Part shown: piece after piece, positions 55,986 to 64,000 of the stretch
How positions within the stretch are numbered: the stretch's first letter is position 1
Layout of the letters: each line of letters begins with the position of its first letter
NCBI GenBank assembly: GCA_025331125.1
Contig: JAOALB010000018.1
Coordinates: 62,001-126,000, forward strand
DNA length: 64,000 nt
Source: Mycogone perniciosa
Lineage: Eukaryota; Ascomycota; Sordariomycetes; Hypocreales; Hypocreaceae
Direction of reading: 5' to 3'
Program-made: the position numbers and the translations under genes
Notes under the pieces: generated by a model
Databases searched by the model: none
What the model was told of the DNA's origin: nothing
Seen by the model: the letters and a program-made list of their open reading frames with translations, nothing else

Positions 55986-58472
55986 TTAAATCTCTTTCAC
56001 AAAGCCCACCTCAATCAACTTATCAGCGTCAATGTTCAAATCCGCCAGCTTCGCACGTGAATTCTCCCGAATCCACAGGTATATCCACAGCACCACTGTC
56101 CGGAAGAATCTCCACACAATGTTCCTCTTGGGGCCAGCCGTGCCCACTTTCATCACCTCCTTGCCGAGCACGTACACCATCTGGGACTTGTACGCCGTGC
56201 GCAGTGTCTCCAACTCCGTGGCGTCTGCGTGGCGCTGAGTGCGGCAGAGAGCCAGCTCAATCTGTCCGATCAGATCGCGCGCCAGGCCCGGGTGCAAGAC
56301 ATCGTCCGTGTAGCCGTGGCGCAGCGTGACGTTGTAGCAGCTCTGAAGTCCCTTCATCCGCGTAATGATGTAACGCTCCTCGAGAGGCACCGAAGGGACT
56401 GGAAGTGGCCGCATGTGGAAGAAGATGATCACCGCAGGGCGGGCTGCGAACTTGATGACAAAGTGCGCGAAGCACGCCGGCAGATGCTTTGGATCGCCCG
56501 CCTTGTCAAAGAAAATACCCAATCCAGGCACCGTCGAGACAGGCATACCACCAAACGCCGCATTCAAAACGAGGTTTGTGGAAGATGCGCTGGGCGAGGG
56601 AGCACCAGGTGCCGTAGGCGCAGGCTCAATGAGTGCTGCAAGGGGGAGCTTGTCAAGCGACTCAGCTCGCCATTGAGCCTCCTTGCCAAAGCGCCAGATG
56701 GTGAAGATGGTAGAGAGAATAAAAGCCAGCATCACCGTGAACCACGCGCCCTGGGGAATCTTCTCCAAGACGGAGGAGAAGAACGCGCCGTCGAGCGCGG
56801 CAAAGAAAAGCCAGACGGGGAGTACCACCAAGAGGGGCAGCCGCCAGACGAGGATTGCGACGAGAGCGACCATACATGTCGTAACTGCGAGGATACAAGG
56901 ACATTAGACCTTTCATGAACTGACGTTGGGGCCTATGGGGATACATACTGAATGTGACAGCAATGACACACACGCCATACGCATTGCCCAGAGATGTGGT
57001 CTGCATAGTGTCAGTAAGGAAAGACTTGTTCGCGGGAGAAGAAACTAACATTGTTATACACGGCAGTCACAATGACAGTTCCAATCATGAGCAGCCAATT
57101 GGCCATCGGCATGTATACCTGCTCAAAGAACTTCTCGCTAGTGTGAACAACCTTGATATGAGGGAAGTAAGAAAGCCGCATAATCTGTGTCAACAGCTGG
57201 AACGTCGACGTGATCATAGCCTGCGAGGCAACAATAGCAGCCAGCACGGCCATGACCAAGCCAAAATAGAAGCTTCCCGGGGGCAAAGTGTTAAAGAAGG
57301 GATTCGTATAAGCCTGCCCAGTCGTATCAGTCGAGATGTAGGCAGCCTGTCCAATGTACGCGAGCAACAAGCACGGGTACGCCAGAGCCAGCCACGAGAT
57401 CTGCACCGCACGCTTGCTAAAGGCACCCAAGTCCGCAAAGAGCGCCTCGACACCGGTGAAGGCCAACAGCAAGCCACCGAGAGATGACCATCCTGCCTGG
57501 CCGTTGCGGGTGAGGTATGTAAAGGCAAAGTAAGGACTGAATGCCTTGAGCACGGTGTAATCATGGAGAGCGAGGTTATAGATGCCCACGCAAAAGTTAA
57601 GAATCAGCCAGATGGTAACAATTGGCGCAAAAGTCGTTCCGATCTTTGAAGTTCCAAAAGGTTGAATCAGGAAGAGGAATATCAGGATTGCGCATGACAC
57701 GCCCACAATAGTCGGCGTCCCTAGATTGGGGTTGACCACTGTGAGCCCCTGGATGGCACCAAGAACGGATTGAGCTGGTGTCAGCACACCATCGGCCATG
57801 ACCATGGAAACGCCCAACACACCGATGAACTGGAGAAAGACCTTGCAAAGGGTAGAGTGCTCGATGAATGAGCGAATACCCTTGCCGCCCAACTGCATGT
57901 CATTGGTGCGGTATCTCTCCATGTGGACAGACCGCGCCTCCTTGGGATCATGGCTCGCAATGTTGGTGTACCTCGCCAGAAGACTGTACAGCGCAAAGGT
58001 GCCTCCCTGCCCATCGTCATCGGCATGTAAGACGACGAAGCAATACTTGACCGTCACGATCAAAGTCAGAGCCCAGATGATGATGGACAAAGCGCCAACA
58101 AGGTCGTCCCAGGAGGGCTGGCTCGTAAAGGTCGACGAGAAGACGTACAGGGGCGAGGTGCCAATGTCACCGTAAATGACGCCGCAGGCCTGGAAGCTGA
58201 GCCAGAAGAGCATAAAGCCACTGTAGGTCTACGACAGGGTCAATTGACTGCAACAGGGATGAAGGGGTTTCTCTAAGGCGTTGTAAGGGGAGACTTACTT
58301 GCTTGCGAGAACTGTGCAAATCCTCTTGGGCAATTTTCCTTGCATTCTCCTCATCATCCACATCCCCTATCTTCTCGGACGAAGGAGAAGTCTCCGAGAC
58401 GACAGCTTTGTCTTTGTTGAGATCGATGCCGGGAGCAGCATGGATGTCAGTATCGTCTGGTTCAGCAGCCAT
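55986..58472 (-). CDS. HAK/KUP-type potassium transporter
   Basis: Four exons: 58472-58299, 58228-57050, 57000-56949 (52 bp) and 56884-55986, phases consistent, give 767 residues. The acidic N-terminus (~58 residues) is followed by the family signature FQACGVIYGDIGTSPLYVFS. Helices include LSIIIWALTLIVTVKYCFVV, FLQFIGVLGVSMVMADGVLTPAQSV, IVTIWLILNFCVGIYNLAL, LGGLLLAFTGVEALFADLGA and SYFPHIKVVHTSEKFFEQVYM. About 12 helices are expected. A long hydrophilic C-terminus contains RYIITRMKGLQSCYNVTLRHGY and ends EVGFVKEI. In fungi these H+- or Na+-coupled high-affinity K+ importers of the plasma membrane are induced by K+ starvation. Identification is firm; the small third exon is supported by frame and family. 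Confidence 0.93.
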
Positions 58473-59441
58473 GATAAGATTTGGAAAGAGAACAAGCGAT
58501 TTTCTGAGGCAGACAAGACGGATTTTGTGTTCTTTTCCTTTGCTGGGGCACCAGGATACGACTGTAGTCGGAAGATGGTGAGAGACGCGGTACGGACTAC
58601 GGAGTACAGGATTATATTAATCAAGAGAGAGGGGACACGCTTCTGTCTTTATTCCCCCGTCCATACCATCGGATACTCGAGAGCATCCATCCCCTAATTT
58701 TCAATAGCTCGAGATGTCAATAATTCGTGATACCTACGCACCCCCCGTCCTATCACGGTGAGAACTAAGGAGATTCCTTTGATCCATCGTCAGCGCGCGA
58801 GGTGTGCAGCCACAGCCTTATCGCAGGATACATGATGTGACAAAATCCCAGTCCACCAAGGAGAGGCAGCCCAAGCCTTAGGCCGGCTTACTGGTGTCAA
58901 ATGCGCAAATTTCCAGTTCCAGAGAGAGGCACCATGGTGTGGGAAAATAAATGCCTCATATGTAAGGAGAAAGTTCCTGTGTTGATGGTAGAGCGTTACG
59001 AGATGACAAGATTTAAGTTGAGGGAACCTGCTAGTCAAATACCTGCCGACGATGTTAGCTCAACATAGCCGCAGTGGAGCACCAAAACCGTGGAGCTGTC
59101 CCTGTACTCCGTATGTATTTATATATATGTAAGACCATAGGAAGTACTCCATACTTCGAGGCCATAGAGAACGGCTGGATTCCATCCATGCCTTGATAAT
59201 TTGTAATTAGGGTCTCCCAGGATTGGACGAGCAGGGTTTTCATTCGGACAGGCTAATACGAGCTCCATGGAATCGGCAAATCTGGTGAATAGTGGCCGAA
59301 TAGTCTGGTCTGGCCAGCTAACGAAACAGAACGAAAAGCCCTCGCATGAACGGACACTGGCCAGAGAAGTCCACCGCCACTGGGTGTAAACAACAGGATT
59401 CCCTATTCGGATAGGTAGAGAATACATGCAGTGCTTGCAGT
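58473..59441. promoter_or_regulatory. Divergent region between the K+ transporter and RING genes
   Basis: No gene supported in 0.97 kb; a minus-strand open frame at 59119-59598 overlaps the RING gene and has no recognisable content. Palindromic motifs GGTACGGACTACGGAGTACAGG at 58589-58610 and GTACTCCGTA at 59104-59113 flank the region. Confidence 0.5.
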
Positions 59442-60376
59442 ATGATTTCATCTTATGGCCCCCTCTCCGCCCCCTCTGGAGTTCTGTCTTTTGGTTCTTC
59501 ATCTCCAAAAGCTTCAGAAATGCCCGCACAACCGCAAGCTCCATTGAATCCCCAGATGGCCAGTATTGGAAATACCGACAGCAACAATGGGGGGCCATCT
59601 TCCATAGTGGTAGGACTGTCTCTTGTCATGACTCTGGTGCTTTTCCTTGGGGCGTACTTGGTCATACAGAGGCACATCCTACGGAAAGGCTTCTTCACCA
59701 GCCGCCCACAACCAGTCGCACCACCAGACCATGATGTGCAGCTTGGTAGTTTGGCCCCGGGGGTAGTGAAATCCATCCCCACCGTTAGATATGGTTCATC
59801 TCTATGGCGCAGTCGCGACGCTTCAATACCCGCCAGCGATGAGCTGCAATGTTGTTCCATATGCACTGAGGATTTCGTCCGAGGCGTCAGGCTCCGCCAG
59901 CTGCCGTGTGGCCACATCTTCCATTGCCCATGTGTTGATCCATGGCTCCTGAAGCAGTCCCTTACCTGTCCTCTCTGGTACGTGTGTAAATTCCGGCATC
60001 CATTGCTGTTCCGTAACTATGCCAGCTCACAGCAGACAACAGCCGTTTCAATATCACTGCCTACCCCGAATCCGGCGAATTGCCCACGCGACCTCAATCA
60101 GCTCCGACCACCAATCAACGATGGGTATCGCTGTATCGTCGAGAGCCAAGAGTTAGGTGCACATACATCCAGCACCAGGGTATAGCCTAATGTGTCAGAC
60201 AGGTCGCCCTACAAGAGCCACCGAGTCTAGAAACGCCCCGATCCCCAACAGTGAGACCTGTCCTTCGTGGTGCTCCAGCATTGTCATCGATTGTCGAGGC
60301 TTCGGATGAAGAGACCATGGGGACAGGAAATCCGGCAGCAGGCAATATTGCGACTCGTCCTGATTCAAGACAGTAG
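59442..60376 (+). CDS. Membrane-anchored RING-H2 finger protein (probable E3 ligase)
   Basis: Exons 59442-59977, 60043-60156 and 60199-60376 give about 275 residues. A single membrane segment (SSIVVGLSLVMTLVLFLGAYL, residues 53-73) precedes a RING-H2: CSICTEDFVRGVRLRQLPCGHIFH, then VDPWLLKQSLTCPLC. The last zinc Cys is split by intron 1: exon 1 ends TG and exon 2 supplies the C at 60043. That acceptor (AACAG) also restores a protein-like frame (FNITAYPESGELPTRPQSAP). Intron 2 (60157-60198) is only 42 bp, the weakest point of the model. The C-terminus is Pro/Ser-rich. Fungal proteins with this layout are usually endomembrane ubiquitin ligases; substrate unknown. A shorter start at 59520 is possible. 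Confidence 0.8.
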
Positions 60377-61010
60377 TAATCCAGCAGAAAAGCAGGCATC
60401 GTGGCCGTTGCCGACCTCTCTATTGAACGCCGTTGTCAACTCGACATTGGCTTGGAATCCCGGTCAGAAATGAACGCTGCCATCCCAGACAAAGAATCAG
60501 TGCATCTGACTTCAGCGCACAGTCTTCAGCCCTTCGCGTATAGACAGATGGTGAAAGGACGAAAATTGGTTGAAGGCATCGAGATAAGACTTCCATTTCA
60601 GCAAGTTGTTCTACCAGGGAGGCTCCACTAAGCAGGGCTTGGCAGTGGCTCTCACACGTGGAACAGATGTAAGAGATAATTTGCGAGAAAAACAATAAAC
60701 AAACCGATATCCTTTATTTTGAGCTTAGAAATCAGTTCTGTGTAGTATTTAAAACGTATTTTGTCGATAAAATTACTCTATACTGGATCAAATTTTTATT
60801 TCGATATATAATTGTATGCCCATTATGCTGCTTGGTGGTGTCCCGCATCGGAGTCGCAAGTCCGCATCCCGATATCTGACTTCATCTGACTAAGTTCTGC
60901 GGAGCAATACCTGATTAAACATCTTCACTCACACGCTCACATCAACGCCTGGCTGGCTAGGTTTTAATTCCTCTTCAAAGAATTCCTTTAATTCATCTTA
61001 ACCACTAGAA
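60377..61010. other. Intergenic, no gene seen; AT-rich second half
   Basis: An open plus-strand stretch at 60401-60631 continues past the RING gene's stop in another frame, without family similarity. From about 60670 to 60830 the sequence is AT-rich. Repeated GCATC/TCCGCATC units lie at 60845-60880, and CTTTAATTC/ATTCCT units just before the PRO2 start. Confidence 0.5.
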
Positions 61011-62545
61011 ATGTCTCTCACCAGCGCTTCTCCCGAGGCCATCGCCAGCGATGCCAAAACGGCGTCATTCGCCCTGGCCTCACTCCCGGCATCGGCGCGC
61101 AATGAGGCTCTCGAGGTCATCCATGCTGCCCTGACTGCGGCCAAGGATGATATTCTCGCTGCCAATAAGCGTGATCTTGATCTCGCCAGCCAGGCTGCCG
61201 CCAGCGGCACGTTGAGCCAGGCGCTGGTCTCGAGGCTGGATCTGGGCAAAAAGGGAAAATGGGAGGATATGCTGCAGGGTATCCTGGATGTGAGAGACCT
61301 AGACGATCCGGGTATGTGGGGCTCTGATTTATACTCATCATGAATGCTCATGATGACTGTTTTCCTTTATATTGTCAAGCGTGAATTTCTTCATCCATGG
61401 ACCGATAATGCGTCTGTGGTAAATCAATATCATGAATGAACATGACAGCGGAAACCATTTGGGGGACCATGAACCGGATTATAAGTCAACATCACTGACA
61501 CTCAACAGTGGGCAAGGTCCAGATGCGAACAAAACTCGATGATGACCTCATCATGGAACGCGTATCATGTCCCATCGGCGTCCTCCTCATCATCTTTGAG
61601 GCACGTCCCGAAGTCATTGCCAACATTGCCAGTCTCGCCATCAAGTCCGGCAATGCTGCCATTCTGAAGGGAGGCAAGGAATCTACCGAATCCTTCGTCG
61701 CCATCTCTCAAGTCATCTCCTCCGCCCTCGCCACCACTGCTGTCCCCAACTCCGCCATTCAGCTCGTCACCACGCGCGATGATATCGCCCAGCTCCTTGC
61801 CCAGGACCGCTACATCGACTTGGTTATCCCTCGTGGTTCCAATGAACTCGTCCGCTACATCAAGGAATCCACCAAGATTCCTGTCTTAGGCCACGCTGAT
61901 GGGTTGTGTTCTATCTACCTTACCGCGACCGCTAACACTGAAAAGGCCATCACGGCCATCGTTGACTCCAAGACCAGCTATCCTGCCGCTTGTAACAGCC
62001 TTGAGACTCTACTCGTCCAGGACACGGCGCGGTCCTCTGTCCTCCCCGCTGTGGCAGCCGCCTTGGCTGACAAGGGCGTCACCTTGCGCTGTGACCCAGC
62101 TAGCAAAGCTGCTATCGCTTCACTAAATATCCCTCACCATCGTATTCAGGATGCTACCCCGGCGGACTTTGACACCGAGTTCCTCTCCCTAAATCTCGCC
62201 GTCAAGACTGTTTCTTCTCTGGAAGAGGCCATTACCCACATCAACACTCACGGCTCCCACCATACTGACGCTATCTTCACATCCGACGCTGCGGAGGCCG
62301 AGCGCTTCATGGATCAGGTCGATTCCGCCGGTGTCTACTGGAACGCTTCGACTCGGTTGGCCGATGGCATGCGCTACGGCTTCGGCACTGAGGTTGGTAT
62401 CAGCACCAACAAAATCCACTCTCGGGGTCCTGTGGGTCTTGACGGCCTGACTATCTACAAGTACAAGATTAGGGGGGATTATCAGCCTACAACTGCATAT
62501 GGAGAGGGGAAGAGGCCGTGGAAGCATGAAAAGTTGTCTATTTAA
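61011..62545 (+). CDS. PRO2: Gamma-glutamyl phosphate reductase (proline synthesis)
   Basis: Exons 61011-61311 and 61509-62545, with a 197-bp phase-1 intron (G/GTATGT donor, CAACAG acceptor), give 445 residues. Features: GKVQMRTKLDDDLIMERVSC, PIGVLLIIFEARPEVIANIA, SGNAAILKGGKES, VIPRGSNELVRYI, VLGHADGLCSIYL and SKTSYPAACNSLETLLVQ with the catalytic Cys. SAGVYWNASTRLADGMRYGF and GTEVGISTNKIHSRGPVGL complete it. It reduces gamma-glutamyl phosphate with NADPH to glutamate semialdehyde, the second step of proline synthesis in the cytosol. Length and motifs match yeast Pro2 closely. Confidence 0.97.
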
Positions 62546-64000
62546 GACGGCGAAAGGGGTGATGCGAGGGAGATATGCGTACGTGATGTGGAGAAAGCCA
62601 GCTAAAATAACGAAAGGAAATAAAAGCATTTGTTTATCTAACTCGGGGATGACATGGTGTAATTGCATGCTGTCAGATTTATTCCTCGAACAGGGAAGTA
62701 GAACGTGGAGAAGCGTATTTGAAGAGATTTCAATCCGTCAGACTCCTGTCCCAATCAATCAATAGATACGGGGTATATCCCAAAACTTGATACTAGGCAT
62801 GTTTTGAGCACGCACGGGGGGGAACGATACCCTGGAGGAACTGTTGACAAATAATCAAGTTATGACCTCACATGGTATGGTTTCAAGAGCGGAGAGCCTA
62901 GAGACTGACGCTAAGCAAGCTGAATGATTGAGTGAGAGACTATGTTCAGAATACGATCTCGTTGACTCCTGATGATTGGGAAGGGGGCAAGCTTGTCGAG
63001 GCGTCGAAGGCGATGTTGGCCTTGGGGCATTTGTTCAGTTTGCAAGGTGAGTCTATATTTGTCAATTCGCAGTGGATGCCTTTCCTTCACAAGCAGTACG
63101 AGCAAACGCCACAACTGACCATCCAATGTGTAACAGCGGGATGATTGAGTGTATTTTTGGGGCACATCCATACCATGATTGCCTTAGTAACAATCCCACA
63201 GCTACACGATTTGCTGCCCGAATTGAGGAAGAATATTGAAATGTCTGTGTCTTCTGTTTCAAGTAATGTCTTTCTATTCATCTCTATAATTAACAGGTGT
63301 ACTTCGTAGTGCCCGTTGTTACGTTCCGTCTTATGATCATACCACTTCACAAGTGAAGCTCTCGCCACAGCCCAGATCTGCACATCTCCCGCTAATGCCG
63401 ACTTCCCGATGTTACCTCTGGGGTTTCTGAGCTTCAATTCTGTTACCCTATCCCTCTCTCCTTTTATTTTTAGAATACGAGAGGCATTCACTAGTATGCT
63501 GAATGGCCGGTTCGCCTCCGACCTGACTATTTCGGCCTGATGTCGTATTATTCCTAGTCCTAAGCTGCAACGTGACCGGGTTCGCACTAGGGCATTCATG
63601 ATACGCGCACCCGTATTAATCTTTTTCGTAATACGGAGTATGTACGGAGTTTACTTCCTTCGATCGGAGCATCCTTCGGACGGGAACGCGCTTTCGAGGG
63701 ATTCCTTTGACTCAAGTTTCGGGAGTGGCAGATCTAGATTTCCAAGCCCAATCTCTAAATACAGAAAAGGTTATTTTTGCGGGACTTGAATTCTGAGAGG
63801 TGGCTGCGCCACAGCCTGATGCAACAAAGCGAAGCGTCTTCGTCCTATGAGATCCATGTCGATGTTCCATTCATGCCAGCCTCTTTCAAGCCATACAATG
63901 TTTTCTGTCATGGGGTGGTCTGAGGACTCGCACGAGTTGCTCCATGTCACCCGAGTAACCTCAGCTTGGCCGATCTATTTCTGGCGCTTTTATGCCTGTC
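62546..64000. other. Right-end region without a convincing gene; possible small relic
   Basis: One plus-strand stretch at about 62932-63045 reads like protein (RDYVQNTISLTPDDWEGGKL, then VEASKAMLALGHLFSLQ) and is followed by a good GTGAGT donor and a GTAACAG acceptor at about 63136. The next exon stops within a few codons and no upstream exon is visible, so it may be a relic. Motifs GTACTTCGTAG at 63300-63310 and TACGGAGTATGTACGGAGT at 63632-63650 lie here. Nothing else recognised up to the right edge. Confidence 0.4.
63632..63650. repeat. Tandem TACGGAGTATGTACGGAGT motif
   Basis: Two copies of TACGGAGT ten bases apart (TACGGAGTA then TACGGAGTT), the rightmost example of the dispersed intergenic motif. 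Confidence 0.7.

Noticed and set aside
1..64000. tRNA, 5S rRNA, CRISPR array or complete transposon
   Set aside because: I looked for T-loop GGTTCGA signatures, 5S internal control sequences, regularly spaced repeats, and transposase or reverse-transcriptase motifs with terminal repeats, and found none convincing by eye.

Overview
The window is nuclear DNA of a filamentous ascomycete. Genes are on both strands, spaced by hundreds of bases to a few kilobases. Most carry one to five short GT-AG introns (about 42-210 bp) with CTAAC/CTGAC-like branch sites. The products are eukaryotic: TIM50, VTA1, an RRP41/SKI6-type exosome subunit, an HDEL-tailed ER disulfide isomerase and sterol-sensing HMG-CoA reductase. 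The overall style, including a TACGGAGTA-type motif scattered through intergenic DNA, suggests Sordariomycetes, probably Hypocreales, but I cannot name a species from sequence alone.

Layout. 1-4 kb: the 3' part of a conserved fungal gene cut by the left edge, then two decayed minus-strand genes (an unknown family with in-frame stops, and a fungal PD-(D/E)XK nuclease-like gene with a frameshift and a stop). 4.7-6.4 kb: a Ted1/Cdc1 metallophosphodiesterase of GPI-anchor remodelling. 7.5-8.5 kb: a secreted cysteine-rich repeat protein in which each repeat is split by an intron at the same codon. 9-22 kb: housekeeping genes for TIM50, an F-box protein, a small membrane protein, VTA1, a PDI, RRP41 and a CSC1/OSCA-type channel. 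24-29 kb: a short-chain dehydrogenase, then kynureninase and indoleamine 2,3-dioxygenase in divergent orientation. 30-34 kb: an unknown Gly/Arg/Pro-rich protein and an EVE-domain protein. 36-37 kb: a close homologue of the 2-oxoglutarate-dependent ethylene-forming enzyme, apparently broken by one base. 39-47.5 kb: HMG-CoA reductase, nicotinamidase and two unknown proteins. 51-62.5 kb: a PLP-dependent serine/threonine dehydratase-like enzyme, an MFS transporter, a HAK/KUP potassium transporter, a membrane RING-H2 protein and gamma-glutamyl phosphate reductase. The last 1.4 kb has no convincing gene.

How the genes relate. Three genes touch NAD and tryptophan metabolism: indoleamine 2,3-dioxygenase and kynureninase (de novo route from tryptophan, sharing one intergenic promoter of about 0.8 kb) and nicotinamidase (salvage), about 14 kb away. 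Most other genes are unrelated housekeeping functions. I see no intact biosynthetic cluster, CRISPR array, rRNA, tRNA or complete transposon.

Most worth a second look: the ethylene-forming-enzyme homologue with a single-base frameshift and a Phe in place of an active-site-proximal Cys; the exon-per-repeat cysteine-rich secreted protein; the dispersed palindromic TACGGAGTA motif; and the decayed genes at the left end. Exon boundaries were read by eye from splice consensus, reading frame and family similarity; no transcript data were available.
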